Below are positions 46,730-59,532 of a DNA stretch of 64,000 nt, one piece after another. The stretch comes from Lytechinus pictus (lineage: Eukaryota; Echinodermata; Echinoidea; Temnopleuroida; Toxopneustidae): contig NC_087254.1 in the NCBI RefSeq assembly GCF_037042905.1, positions 22,866,603 to 22,930,602 of the forward strand. The letters are read 5' to 3'. A program made the translations under genes and the position numbers. Position 1 is the stretch's first letter, and each line of letters begins with the position of its first letter. Below the pieces are notes generated by a model. It was not told the DNA's origin. It ran no database searches and saw only the letters and a list, made by a program, of their open reading frames with translations.

Positions 46730-48362
46730 GTATGATACTGAGCTGTCGGCTTCTAATTGACCTTCCAGAACACTCCCTGTAGGACCCTGTTGACATATTC
46801 CTACTATTAATGGGCTTGTATTGGTGCGATGCATATTTTGTTTTTTGACAGAATTGATACGATAAACTTGTAGTTCACAACACGAATACCCGTATTTTAC
46901 CTGACTGCTTGTATGCTCTGGGGCTCATTGCAGAAAGAGTTGCAATCAATCGCAACTCTTAAAATCACGCGCAACTTGATTTTCAACCAATTAACAGCAC
47001 GCATTTGTGACTTGCGATTGATTTTTTGACTTGCGTTTAAACGCAACTCTTTCTGCAACGGAGCCCTGGTGTGATTAATCTTGAATACAATACATGTATG
47101 TCAATTTTGTAAGTCAGGAATAGCGATGGTAACTCTGGGCAAATATCTTGGGCATTAATTGAATACCTTGCGGCTTGTTGGCTATTTTAGAATCAACAGA
47201 AAGCTGATATTTGACATACGGGGTAGTAGAGATCCAGTTTTTAACCAGTCTTTCTGAAAATGAATGAGACTGGCGATTCTTCTACTAAATGGAAGGGTGA
47301 CTGGTTCTAATTGAACTGAAAATTACTATTCACAGCAAATCATGACCGAATTTGTTCCTTTCCTTGTCCCACTCAGATGTATCGGATGACCCTCTTCCAG
47401 ACTGGATGTCTCAGAAAGTTTCTTTGTCAGCATGGCTTGGGGATGAGGAGGACATCCCTATGGCAGACCTCATGACAATCCCATCCTCCCCAACTCCAAA
47501 GTCAACTCCACTTCCTGCTGAAGAACTACTCAAGGAACTCCTTGTTGATATTGGTGTCCCTCCAACATCTCCTTCCCCTGGTGAAGATCAATCAGCTGAG
47601 GCATTGCTGGCATTGTCTCCAGTGAGTTCCTTCAGTGATCCCGCTTCTCCATTTCATCAAGACACAATGTCCTTGCTGGCCTCTGGGTCAGCATTACCTT
47701 TGGACTTCGGGGTTGATTCTACACCAGCTGGAGACCTAGAGAAACAGGCTCTGGCTGATTCTCCAGAAGTTCATGAAGAGACGATGTCTCAGCCACCCTC
47801 AGGGCCAACATCCCCTATGGTGTCTGGTGTTGATGCTGCACCAATGAGTAACTTGGAAGAACAGGCTCTTGCTCTTCTTGATGCCATGGGATGTATGGAG
47901 TTCTCAACTACTCAAGATCCCTCGGGCACACGTGTTATAACAATTACGCTACCAGTCCCTGATGACCAAATGACCATCCAGCAACCACATGTAAATCCTC
48001 CCGAGTCTCCCAGTTCCATTGATTCATCATCTATGCCATCATCCCCTGAAGAATCTCCTGTCCCTTCTCCAATCCCAACTCCAGCAAAAAGAATAAGGTC
48101 AAAGCCCAAACTTAAGAACGCTTCTCCCATTGAGAAAAAGTCCAGAAAGCGCGACCAAAACAAACAGGCAGCAACGAGGTATCGAGTCAAGAAGAAGACT
48201 GAAACCGATGCTACTATGAGTGAACTCAGTGTATTGGAAGATGCAAACAGAGAATTGAAGGACAAAGCTGAAGGCCTAGAAAAGGAGATAAAATACCTCA
48301 AAGATCTCTTGATTGAAGTGCGATTGCTCAAAGGAACGATTAGTAACATCAAAGCAGATTGA
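46558..48362 (+). CDS. atf4: ATF4/ATF5-type bZIP transcription factor (2 coding exons)
   Basis: Coding exons 46558-46729 and 47377-48362 join through GT-AG in phase 1 to 385 aa (human ATF4 351). The first exon encodes an acidic N-terminus (SLWGQLPDEEELHL). The second has a long Pro/Ser/acidic activation region, then at residues about 311-331 the basic region DQNKQAATRYRVKKK, matching ATF4 EQNKTAATRYRQKK, and a leucine zipper at about 338-375 (EIKYLKDLLIEV, near-identical to ATF4). ATF4 activates amino-acid and redox stress genes in the nucleus when eIF2 is phosphorylated. I see no DSGxxS phosphodegron. The leader uORFs support ATF4 over other bZIPs; a pre-duplication ATF4/5 ancestor is likely. 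Confidence 0.88.
46919..47067. mobile_element. Short MITE in ATF4-like coding intron
   Basis: Inverted ends GGGGCTCATTGCAGAAAGAG and CTCTTTCTGCAACGGAGCCC; interior made of CGCAACT/AGTTGCG words. Confidence 0.65.
47377..48362 (+). CDS. atf4: ATF4-like coding exon 2 (activation region and bZIP)
   Basis: Acceptor CCCACTCAG at 47376; completes the split Asp codon and runs to TGA at 48360-48362. Contains repeated MSLLASG/MSQPPSG-like and LEKQAL/LEEQAL segments suggesting an internal duplication around residues 150-210. Confidence 0.88.
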
Positions 48363-49176
48363 ACTCTTCGCTATGATTTGTATGTTAAATTAACTTTTGT
48401 GTTGTAAGATGTAAATGTAAATAGAATTTTATTTTCTTTTACATCCAATTATTGAAAAAGACGGGGGGAAAAAATCGAAAATAATGAATACAATCTCTAA
48501 TTGGGGGGAGGGGTTCCGAAGCGATATCATTTATGTTCTCAAGTGGGGTAGGGGATGGGGGTGGTGACTAGACATGTGACTTGTAGGGGCGTGCACCTTG
48601 CGGACAGTATCCTTCCTTTTTGACAAAGACCAATGTAATTTGCTTTTATGTCCAAGTCCAGTTATCTCTGACTTATAGTCTTCAAGAAGTCTCCTTTGGC
48701 AAGTCCAGCTTACACTTGAAACAATTCTTTTTTAAATATTTTAGGTGAAATGGTGTATTGTGTAATGTCTCACAGAATAATTTTTTTGTACATGTGTTGT
48801 ACATATGCACATAATTATGTGAGTAGTGACAGCGTGATATTCAAATGTCATTTTCAAAATTGGATTAAAATTTGTCAAATGTACATGTTTACGCCAAGTC
48901 CTTTTATTTCATACATCTGCAATTGCCTGCTGTGTGTCTTGTGATGTGATGATAATGTTTAACTACAAATGATCAAATTGCATCAAAGAAGTTTGTGAAA
49001 TTGATTAGCTTCATTTTGGCAAAATCAGGATTTAGCTAAAAATTAATTTTCAAAGAAATCTTTAGATTGTAGGAATATGTCTTCACAACGGTATCTTCAC
49101 TTATGCAATATTTTTACATCTGCGATTTGGCTGTAACTGTTACGTGTAAACAATCTTGAACTCTGAAGTTATTGGT

Positions 49177-49640
49177 TTAAAGAGGAAGTTCACCCCGACA
49201 AAAAGTTTGTAAAAAATAGTAGAAAAATACTGTTGAAGGTATGAGGAAAATCCATGATCTATCCAAGACTAAGAAAGTTATTCATTTTAAGTTTTTGATT
49301 TGTGATGTTATATACAAACAGCTGCCCAATACAAAATGCAGAGATATCCATTTTGTTAATGCTTCATAATGACTAAAAATTTTCTTTCAGGAGTGGATGT
49401 GAAGTACTTTGTTGATACACTGAATGTATAATAAAAAAACATTTTCAATTGTCAAGAAAATGACATTTCATAGATACTAAGTATTAAAATTCACATCATG
49501 GGAATCTGCATGCAAGTGATGTCACAAATATTAAAAAAAATCAAATTCTAATAACTTCGTTTTTAATGGATTTTCCACAAACCTTATTTTTTCTGTTTTT
49601 TTTATAAAAAACTTTTTGTCAGGGTGAACTTCCCCTTTAA
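49177..49640. mobile_element. MITE, TTAAAG..GAAGTTCACCC ends
   Basis: Left TTAAAGAGGAAGTTCACCCC, right GGGTGAACTTCCCCTTTAA; about 35-bp arms including GACAAAAAGTTT/AAACTTTTTGTC. Confidence 0.7.
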
Positions 49641-49654
49641 TGCCCTAATATAAT

Positions 49655-50265
49655 TGAATCCTTTGTGAAGTGTGGGATGGTGTTACTGTTAAGTGGTGAA
49701 GTGTTAGGTGCTGTTAAATGAATACAATGATGGTGTTTGGTGAAGTGTTGGTTGCTTGATGAATTGTATGATGGTGTTTGGTGAAGTGTTGGATGAATTG
49801 TATGATGGTCTTCGGTGAAGTGTAGGATCTGACTTTGATGAATTGTATGATGTGTTTGGTAAGTGTTGGATGAATTGTATGATGGTATTCGGTGAAGTGT
49901 TGGATCTGACTTTGATGAATTGTATGATGGTGTTAGGTGAAGTGTTGGATCTGACTTTGATGAATTGTATGATGGTCTTCGGTGAAGTGTAGGATCTGAC
50001 TTTGATGAATTGTATGATGGTGTTTGGTGAAGTGTTGGATGAATTGTATGATGGTGTTTGGTGAAGTGTCCAATGTTTGATGAATTGTATGATGGTGTTT
50101 GTAGAACTAATGTCAAATTGTGTCACTGTTTGGTGAAGTCTATGCTGTTTACTGTTTGAAATGTGGGATGTTGTTTTGTGAAGTGTATTACGGCACTCGG
50201 TGAGGTGTATGATGGTGCTTTGTGAAGTGGAGAATGGTATTTGAGGTGTATGAATGTCTGAAGTG
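49655..50265. repeat. Minisatellite, GGTGAAGTGTTGGAT...GAATTGTATGATG units
   Basis: About 15 imperfect units alternating between roughly 35 and 44 bp, the longer ones carrying CTGACTTTGAT. Antisense reading gives repeated HTIHPTLHQTPSYNSS, which I treat as repeat translation, not a gene. Confidence 0.8.
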
Positions 50266-50851
50266 TGTTATTATCTGTACTGTGAATGAAAGAAATCCGG
50301 CATCTTGAACACCTAATACCTATCCCAGCACCAGTTTTGCATGTATTCAGTGTTGGGCTGGTGTAAAAAGAGACAACTAAATTTTTCTCCATAGTTTTAT
50401 GTCCTTATTCTATCCCTCCTTTTGTTTTAGCAATGATTTTCTCTCTCTATCATCACTTACACTCTCTTTCCCTATCTTCTTCCTCACGCTATTTTATCCA
50501 CTTGCTCTATCCCCATTCATCTTTCAGCCCATCCTGATCACTTCTCTCTATCTCGGGATCCCCTCCCTCCTCAACTCCGAGAAAAGCAAAAGACTGAAGG
50601 GGTTTTAGCCACTTAACTTTTTTGGGACTGTAAATTAACTGATCAAGGAAAACGTTCAATTGTACGCAATCCTGCCGCAAGATGGCGATACTGCTATTTG
50701 TATCACGGTCAAAATAATCTTTGTTCCCTTTCCATCACACATTTTTTTTTAAATGGAGATCCGAGGTCAGTAAATGTGAAGGAAAGGGGGGGGGGGGCAT
50801 TCACTCACTAAACATATTGCTTCAAACATTTGGTGTATGCCAATAAAACAC

Positions 50852-51397
50852 TTAAAGGGATACCCCGGGCTGAAAATATTTATATCTAAATAGATCTATT
50901 TAAATTGATTTTTGTTCATCAAGCAAAACGCCAAATATTTCATCAAAATCTGATAACAAAATAACGAAGCGATTGAATTTTTAAGTTTAGCAATATTTTT
51001 TTAATAGTTATAAGCACGTCGTCACGATATTCATCAGATGGCCCTGATGATGTCACATCCCTACTTTCCATTTTTTTTATGTTATACATGTGTGAATGAC
51101 ATGTCTCCCTTATAAAAAAAAAAAATTTGCATCAATGAACGATGATGCACTATATCAGTTGTCAATCCAATTTTTTTGTTCTTGGAGAAAAAAATTAAAT
51201 AAGCCTAATTTCATATAATACAATACAAAAGAACAGGTTGGTATATGACATGAGTTTGCTCATTAATATCCATGAAGACACACCTAGAATAATGCAAACT
51301 TTAAAATGTCATAACCAGATGTTATTCCTTGTCCGATTTTGATCCAATTTTCAGGTTATATTAATAATATTATTTTCATCCTGTAGTACCCCTTTAT
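50852..51397. mobile_element. MITE, TTAAAGGGATACCCCGGG end
   Basis: Left TTAAAGGGATACCCCGGG pairs imperfectly with CCTGTAGTACCCCTTTAT at right. Confidence 0.5.
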
Positions 51398-51554
51398 CAC
51401 TGTTGTGGGGGGGGGGGGCGGTGGAGGTGAATTTTGATACTATTGGGGGAGTAAGAAGTCCCATCTGCATTGATCGAATCGCGTGTCGTATGTTTGGAAT
51501 TACCGCACATTTGTATGTAAACAGAGTTGCCAACCCTTACGGAATATTAAAGGA

Positions 51555-52090
51555 AAGCAAAACCCAAGAACAGAAGCGATCTTTTTGGAGAGAGTCGCGA
51601 GATTAACAATTTAAAACAAGATAGGCAAGTTATGGACGTTTAAAAAATCTTGTTCTACTTTCTATGGGGATCCTCAAATTGGCATGCTTCAAAATGGCTG
51701 ATTTTGTGGACAGCCTTTCATTGTTTTGTACACAAATTTTCCCCTTAGTTTATTTTAAATATTTCAAATAATTTTCTCCTGACCTTGACATAATAATGTG
51801 GTAAGAATTACATTTTCCCATTACAAACATTATGCTCAGAATGAGGAAATATGCAATTTGAAAGATATTGGGGGGAATCTGAAATATTATGTACATAACA
51901 AAATGGAGAGTTGTCCAAAAAATCAGCCATTTTGAAGCATGTTTGCCAATTTGAGGATCCCCATAGAAAGAACAACAAGACCTTCCATAACTTGCTTGCA
52001 TCACAACCGATTTTGATGAAACGTGTTTTAAATTGTTCCTCTCATTGTACTCTTTCCAATAAGAATGCTTCGATCTCTTCTTGGGTGTTC
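51555..52090. mobile_element. Long-arm foldback element
   Basis: Nested arms pair over most of the length: AACCCAAGAACAGAAGCGAT with ATGCTTCGATCTCTTCTTGG; AACAATTTAAAAC with GTTTTAAATTGTT; CTTTCTATGGGGATCCTCAA with TTGAGGATCCCCATAGAAAG; TTCAAAATGGCTGATTTT with its complement. Confidence 0.8.
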
Positions 52091-52864
52091 TAATGTAACT
52101 TCAGTGTTTACTTCCAGATTGAATGACTGACCGATACAAACTTTTGTTAATATGTTTTGTCTCAAAAGAATTGGTTCAGGCGTTTGGTTATTCGTATTGT
52201 AATTTATTATCTGATTAATATTCCATAACAGTGGGCATCTCTGTGTAAATCTAACTGATTTAATAAATTCAGAGCGACTTAACCATGCAGTCGAACGTTT
52301 GATTCAGAATCAAACTTTGTGGATTTTGACTTTAAAGCTAAAAAGATTTTATGTCATAATCCAAAATATATCCTAGGATGCAAAATATAGGTAAATCCAA
52401 TGGCATTCCAGTTGTCACTTAAATATTCACAACCGATTCATGTTTTACTATACATCCTCTTAATTCAAAGTTCATATTTTCTTTGAACAGCCAGGCATCG
52501 TTTTAGGCTACAGCTTTTTAGCCTTTAGAGGATAACATAAACAACGAAAAAAGATTAATATGATATAGTTTGACTTATCAACAAGACACATTTTATCTAG
52601 GTTTAATAGCCTGTAGTTTCACGACTCATTAGTGTTGAAAAATCTTAAGCTGCCCCTCCAGATACGATGCAAGAACAGAACAAGCAAACAATATCAAAGA
52701 ACTGGAATTCTTCTTTAAATAGAAATTTATTGTATCAAACGTATTATAATATCAAACAAAATGTAAAGGTGTAATGTTCGACAAGAATAAATATTCAGAT
52801 TCTACCGTCAGCAATCCACAGGACTAATTGCTCATGGATGCTCTCATGATATTGATAAGTATAT

Positions 52865-53037
52865 CTGGGGGCCGTTTCATAAAGCTGTTCGTAAGTTAAG
52901 AGCGACTTTAAGAACGACTGGTGAACCTTTCTCACGCGCTGCATAATCATCAATGAACATTTAATAGTGAATATTATTTACCACAAAAAAGGATCACCAG
53001 TCGTTCTCTACGAACAGCTTTATGAAACGGGCCCCAG
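52865..53037. mobile_element. Short MITE, GGCCGTTTCATAAAGCTGTT ends
   Basis: Arms of about 30 bp: TTTCATAAAGCTGTTCGTA pairs with TACGAACAGCTTTATGAAA. Related to 55042-55213. Confidence 0.75.
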
Positions 53038-53123
53038 GTATATTTTTCATGACTGTTTAATCGGTAAGATATTTTAGTATTAATTGATTATCAGCAAAAT
53101 TACAGATAATGAAAACTCTGTAC

Positions 53124-53383
53124 TGTAAACAATATTGGGTAAATGTTTTACCACCACGAGGGCAATTATGTGTCCAACCAATTTGGGGCAGTATTTTACC
53201 CAATGCGGGAAGCATATTATTGTCCAGTAAGGTTAAAAACTAAGCAGCAATTACCTTAGCATGGGCAATATTTTCATCACACTGGACATGCTGGATAAAT
53301 AAAAATGCTCAAAAGAAACGCCCAATGTTGATTGGACACATAATTACCCTCATGGAGCATTTTACCCAATATTTTTAGAGTGG
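53124..53383. mobile_element. Short MITE, CAATATTGGGTAAA ends
   Basis: Left AACAATATTGGGTAAATG and GGGCAATTATGTGTCCAA pair with TTGGACACATAATTACCC and CATTTTACCCAATATT. Confidence 0.65.
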
Positions 53384-53526
53384 ATTCTTTAATAAATAAG
53401 AAATAGCTTATCTAGTTCCATGCATATAATCCGGCCCATATTTGGCAAGAAGGTTATCGACTATCATGAGGAATTATCCATTACCCATAATCAACTCACA
53501 TCCCATCATTATCCGAATGCCAATAG

Positions 53527-53770
53527 CACACAGCAAAAACTGTGGTGTTAACCGGTGTACATAGAGGACCACACCAGTTATTTTACTCCGGTGTTAAATT
53601 GATGGTATTAGTTAAACACCTATAGGTGTTATTACAACACCTTTGGTTGTTACATTTACACTCTTTGGTGTTATGTTCAATCTCTAGGGTGTAATTTTAA
53701 CACCAGAGGGTGTGGTCCTCTATTAACACCAACCGGTGTCAGTTTTAACACCACAGTTTTTACAGTGCAC
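53527..53770. mobile_element. Foldback rich in GGTGTTA/TAACACC words
   Basis: Left GCAAAAACTGTGGTGTTAA, right TTAACACCACAGTTTTTACAG. Repeated GGTGTT words continue in weaker form to about 53970. Confidence 0.65.
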
Positions 53771-55041
53771 GTAATGCAATAACAGTGGAAGCAGTCGGAC
53801 CGCAACAAGAATTTTACACCATTCTCAAATCTCTAGTGTTCGCTCAACACTGTGGTAGTATTCTGTTTGTTATTTTTGGTGTAATATTCAAACTAAACAC
53901 CATGCTGTGTTACCTGTGTATTAACACCCGCGGGTGTGACCATCTCATAAAACCGACCGGTGTTGCTTTAAACACCTTAGTCTTCACATTGTGCCTTCTA
54001 CATCTTGTCGACAGATATAGTTTCGCGGAAGACTGTTTTGTGAATAAAAGGTATGATTTGTGAAGATAGGGGTTATAGTACTTCAGTTTACATTGTTCGT
54101 TCTGTTATCAGTGACGAAGTTTGATTATTGATACAAATTGAAGAATATTGTCTGATGAAAGCAAGAGTGGGTCCAGAATTTCGTATTAAGGGGGGGGGGG
54201 GTAAAGTGGCACAAAAACAGTGCACCGATTTTTGTTTTCTTCAAAATTCTGTCAAGCAAAACAAAAACAGTATAAGAGATAATGAGAAATATTATTTTTA
54301 ATTAAATGAAGCGCATTTTAATAGAAATGGGAGCATTGAGCAAAAGGGGACATGTACCCCGGTGTCACCTCTCTGGATCACAGCCTGAATGAAATTATGT
54401 TTTAAAATGTTATACTGGCTGTTTGTCAAGACATGGAAATTTAATCATGGAAACATACAGACAGAGAACTAGCATTGATGAGTTGCGATGTGACGACTCG
54501 ATAACAACCTTCGGGAAAAGGGAATTACAGATATTTGCGGGGGTGAATTTGGAAGAAAAATATGCTGGCTTATGCATGAAACATGCATTCATTTCAGATG
54601 CAATGATAATAAATGACAAGTTTAAACAATTCAAGCAATGGAGGTACATGTATATTCTTGTAGGAATAACGTAGAAACTCACAATATATTAAACTGCAAA
54701 ATTTGCATAATTAAACACAATGTCATATATAGCATAATAGCACCATTAAATGAGTGATTTTAAAATAATGATAAACATATAGTGATGGAAGATCATAACT
54801 TACTCAAGATGAGGTTTCGTCATAAAAATATGAGATTAAGGATATAAAAACTAATGAATGCATTGTGTGCTACAACGGTAAATAAACATCACATATACTG
54901 TATCATTGTAGCAACAGAGTATAATTGTAATAACAAATTTGGTGAAATGATCATAATAATATATGATCATTAATAATTATGATCATTAATAGTATTATCT
55001 TTGGTATGATACGGACGTTAAGCTCCGTGTGCACGCACCAG

Positions 55042-55213
55042 CTGGGTGTTTCACAAAGTTGTTCATAAGTTACAAGAAACTTTCGAAGTTGGTAAAAGAT
55101 ATAGGCTATAATACACCAAATTTTCATTGATGTTGATTCAGTTCGTAAGAAAGGACCACCGGTCGTTCGTAAAGTCGCTTGTAACTTACGAACAGCTTTA
55201 TGGAAACACCTAC
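55042..55213. mobile_element. Short MITE, GGGTGTTTCACAAAGTTGTTC ends
   Basis: Left GGGTGTTTCACAAAGTTGTT, right GAACAGCTTTATGGAAACACC; same family as 52865-53037. Confidence 0.65.
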
Positions 55214-55783
55214 CTGGGGCAACAAAGATATACAATTGATATTTTCAATCGATATGGGCTGGGGGCTGGGGACATTGATGTGTACCTAAACGGAGCACAT
55301 GACTGCACATACCCACGTCACCTATCATTCACCCCCCCCCCCCTCCCATCGCCCCGTCCATTAATTTGTTTAAAGATCGCTTGCTATATTATATATCAGC
55401 TGAACTGATGTGGAACCAGTCAACCCACATGACCTTGTCGAAATACCTTTAGATTAGCTCACAGACAAACCACATTTCCCTTTCAAATTACCAAACCACA
55501 CACACACTCAGTTCAGTTTTCATCTGTCAAGGGCACTATCATGGCGAGGCCTATATCATAGCTGTAAACACTATATGCTTTGCCTTTAAACAAGAAAAGT
55601 TTGATATAATGTTCATTTCCGGAAACTATGGTTGTCCAAGTGAACACTGATTACTGTCAAATTCGACTAGATTATCTCCTTCTGACAGTCGGGTGTAAAT
55701 TCAGCCAAGGCACATAATGAGTTTGGATCAAATCCATTGATCAAATCCCACTATGGAGGTGAATCTCGCCATTCCATATGCTG

Positions 55784-56281
55784 TCAATCATAACTTTGAT
55801 AGTCTAGTTCCCCAGGCCCGGTTTCATGCTGCTGGTGCCCGTACATGACGACGGGGTTACACATGGCATACGGAGTGTCTTTAGGTTCGGCAATGACCTC
55901 TCTGTATAGATCAGCAACGTTCACCTTAATCCCATAACGGCACCGAATTCCGAACATTTCACAACCATAAAACTGAACGTTATACCAGTCTAATCCAACC
56001 TGGTCGTAGGCCGTATTGACAATCTTCTCCGCTCGCAATGGCTTGTATTTTAGAATCTTATGTTTGTCGTTGTTGACGCGAACGAGTCTCCCACTCACTG
56101 CTTGCGTCAATGCTTCTTTCTTCACCCATGGATGCCGAACGTGGATGATATAGCCGTCGCCCACGTACACGCCCCAGTGGTTGAATGTCGAGGAGGGATG
56201 AAGAACTTCGATGAGGTCCCCTGGCTCGCAGCGAGGGAGAAGACGATCTGCTGAACAGAACTTGTTGTTTGACGCACCCAT
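55784..56281 (-). CDS. LRAT/NlpC-P60-superfamily protein, single coding exon
   Basis: 165 aa from ATG at 56281 to TGA at 55784-55786; the in-frame GTG six nucleotides upstream is not the start. CEPGDLIEVLHP opens the LRAT fold. NHWGVYVGDGYIIH supplies two His (about residues 35 and 47) and GCEMFGIRCRYG the catalytic Cys (about 107), so the His-His-Cys set is intact, although the usual CEHF reads CEMF. Family members are acyltransferases/phospholipases (LRAT, PLAAT) or related LRATD proteins; the RCEPGDL start and CRYG motif recall LRATD (FAM84). MGASNN at the N-terminus could be N-myristoylated. There is no C-terminal membrane helix as in PLAAT. An acceptor TTATTCAG just upstream (exon from 56294) implies a leader intron. 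Confidence 0.8.
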   Translation of the reverse strand: MGASNNKFCSADRLLPRCEPGDLIEVLHPSSTFNHWGVYVGDGYIIHVRHPWVKKEALTQAVSGRLVRVNNDKHKILKYKPLRAEKIVNTAYDQVGLDWYNVQFYGCEMFGIRCRYGIKVNVADLYREVIAEPKDTPYAMCNPVVMYGHQQHETGPGELDYQSYD

Positions 56282-57013
56282 TGTCACTCAGAAACTGAAT
56301 AAGAAATATAATAGGCAAACGTAAATAGAATAAAAAATCCTCAATGTTGGGACGACACTCTGACGGGAAGGGGGGGGGGGTCAACATTGGTACCGCTACC
56401 CCGCTGCGTCCAGCTGATACTTGCACGCGGAGGGGAAAGGGGGGGGGGGTTGGAAAATGGAGGGCGCTCACTCATGAATTTTCTTTCTCTTTACTGTATC
56501 GTTTTTAGAAAGAAAAAAGCTAAATTTCCCTTTAAAAAAATGCTTTCTATTTCTTTTCCGATATCGGATTCTCTCTCCCTTATCTCCTTTCGTTTTTATT
56601 TTTAGTTTTACCAGCTGAATCGACCGATGTGGTGTTGTAGGGGCGGACACGGCTCGTGTATCGACCCCATGCCCTCTTCCTCGTGGATACTCCATTTTGA
56701 AGCACGTAAAACATTTATGGAACTGAACTTACTGAAGTCATAACATTCGTTGCAGAGAGTTTATTGGATGAAATCCAAAGTGAGACATTATGATATTGAC
56801 AGGTGTCAAGTATGGTACAATAGTACATCACCATGCCAAAGAACCTCAGAAGGGGGCATGTTTCAAGACATATCATGCCATCGAGGGTTTTGGTTTAGTA
56901 AGATAACCTCATTGGCACTTGTCACATTTTTTTATTTCTTACACACCGTCATATCCGGTTTCAAAACACTGAAGTTCGTGTCGGCCTTATCAGCGACCCC
57001 CAAATAAAGAAGA

Positions 57014-57155
57014 CAAGGACCGCGGAACGGTTTTGGAAGTGGGGGGGGGGGGGCTAGCCATGTAAAACTCACCATCAGGTCACTTTTACGTTTTTGTGGC
57101 TTTTGAAGTTAAGTGGGGGCTGAAGCCCCCCCCCCCCCCCGTTCCGCGGCCCCTG
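57014..57155. mobile_element. MITE family A, copy 2
   Basis: GGACCGCGGAACGGTTTTGG at left, CCGTTCCGCGGCCCCTG at right; core shares ACTTTTACGTTTT-type sequence with copy 1 at 172-318. Confidence 0.6.
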
Positions 57156-59498
57156 AGTATTGAGACAGATGTCGAAGTCAGTTACAGTCCCCACTCCCCA
57201 GTGCATTGGTATGATGAAGGGGAGCTAGGAGCCATTGATCATCTCTCCCCTAATCAATGATCCCACCATTGGACGATCTTGATGGACCATGGTAAGTCAG
57301 CCATCTCATGTCCCCACCCCATAATCTTGCAAAGTCCAAGCTTCTTACTCCCAACATACTGAAAATAACCTGTCAATAGTTTGTACGGCAATGAACCAAT
57401 CGATAAAACTTGAATTATTAAAAGCAGAAACTGAAACGATCCGCTGTTATTCTCATTACAATTTTCCCAATTTCCCTCAAGAAAATTATACCTTGCCATT
57501 ACGGTTCCCTTTTATCTCCACGATTAAACCATGTAATATCTGATAATAATCCCGCGAAACCACTGTGATGGTAAAAGAGAGATAAAACAATATATAGATT
57601 TATTACCAGATTTCATTATAACTTCATCATGAAACTAAGATTATTCCACTCCGTGATAAAGAAAAATTATTAAGTCAAGCCTAAAATGGAGACAATAATA
57701 AAATGCGGACATATAACCAATTTGATCACTTGTAATATTCATCATTTCCGATCGGATTTTTCTCATAAATATCCAAACCATTACTCTTCCTATGAAGTGA
57801 AACAACCAAAGTAGATAATATTCGTCAACTCCATCTCACCTAAATCGGGCCTGTGGCTCCAAGACTATCTTTAAGAAGCAGAAAATTCCTTGAGATCGCC
57901 TTTCAAGTTTTGTGAGTGACCTGAGAAAACACGGTTGTCAAGGTAACCTGACCTTAGCTTGGGTTGGTGTCCGGTCACTTGCTACGGGCAATATCAATCA
58001 CCTGTAATGAGAAACGAGAGAGGAAGGAGAGATGATGAATGTTACTCATTGGGAGATCGGTCCAGCGCCAAGAAACATCAGATAAAAATTACAGGGTTTT
58101 TTTTGACGGAGGTTTTCGCTGATATTTCTACATGTTCTAGGAACAGAACGAGTTCCAGGATTTCTCAAAGATATCATTATTGGTTAACAGACTACACTGG
58201 TCAAAAATCTACTCTTTATAATGAAGATCGATGCCTACCGTACGTTCACTCCGCTCATGATCTAGCAAAATAACTTAAAAGCTGAAAGTTGACATTTATG
58301 AACCTAAAATATAGAGCAAATATCTATGACATATAAACCACCTTGAAATCATTCAAAAGGACACTAAAACCCCAAAACAGACAGTCATAATCTATTTTTT
58401 TTTTTACTAATTCCAAGATATTCGTGGAAATTTCAGGAATTTCCCGTGTTTATTTCAGAATAATTCATTTTAAAAAGTGGAAGCACTGCATGACTCCAAT
58501 CATAATTACGCTTTAAAATTACTTGTCATACAGTTACAATTTTTGACAAGGTTGTTGAATGGCGATGCAAAGTTCCTCCGTCTTGACCATGGTCTCGACC
58601 AAAGGAAATAATGCAGATTCATATACTCCTAAGCTTCCTTTTTTTTCACTCCGACCATGTACACAGTTTATAGGTCCTATACCTCAAATCGTTTAGTATA
58701 TCACCGTCACGACGTATTGGGACTAGTGTATTTGCAGGATCCTCCAAACGATAATTATGGTCATATAGGGGAAACTAGATTTAGGCTATAATTTATTAGG
58801 ATAATAAATTTAATTATGTCAGATTTCCAGGTATGGGAACAGGATGCATCATCTCGGGAGTGGCAGTTTAACTTTATATGAGTTAGAATGCAATTTCCTG
58901 TTTGAATGGAATGTGATAGTAATTTGTTTATTTTGTTTGTTCTGTAAGCAACTCCGACAAAAATAAAATGGGCAAATTTCTTATAGGCCTATACGGCTCG
59001 AATACGAAGAATCGAGCTGGGGGTATGGGTATGTTCATGACGTGCGCCCTTACCCCCCCCCCCCCCCCCACCCCCTCCTCCTTGCGTCCTGCCAGCCGCT
59101 CACAAGCACATCACTCATTTTCACCCTTTCATTTTAAATTCCAGTTCCCGATCTAATTCTTATTTTACACTTCATTAAATTTCGGAGCCACATGCCCCCA
59201 TCCTTTCCAAATCCGAGTGCACCCCCCCCCACCGGATATTATAATATCACCTCAATTGGAGATTATTACAGTGCCATTTGCAGATGCAGACCCATGACAA
59301 AGTGGTTTTAGCAAAATTTTATATTTCACAATAATTCATCAACATTTTTCAATATAAGTCTTTTTTGTTTCTATTTCAGCATCTGTCATTGAGATAATGC
59401 GTTACCTTTGGCCAGTATCACCACGAATTGTTTTATTTCATCCTTTTTTTTGGGGGGGGGGGGGCTGCATCTAAGAGACTGATGAAAAATGAAGTGGA

Positions 59499-59501
<3 letters not shown>

Positions 59502-59531
<30 letters not shown>

Positions 59532-59532
59532 A
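59502..59532. repeat. (GA)n microsatellite
   Basis: GAGAGAGA run following a poly-G stretch at 59452-59464. Confidence 0.8.

Larger units (their letters stand above)
48363..55783. other. ATF4-like 3' UTR and intergenic DNA, no further gene seen
   Basis: An ATTAAA at about 48864 is a possible poly(A) signal. The rest is mostly MITEs, a minisatellite and a foldback, listed separately. No short ORF is recognisable as a protein. Confidence 0.5.

Noticed and set aside
49637..50126. 140-160 codon ORFs with HTIHPTLHQTPSYNSS repeats
   Set aside because: Open only because of a minisatellite; no start context, splice sites or known domain.
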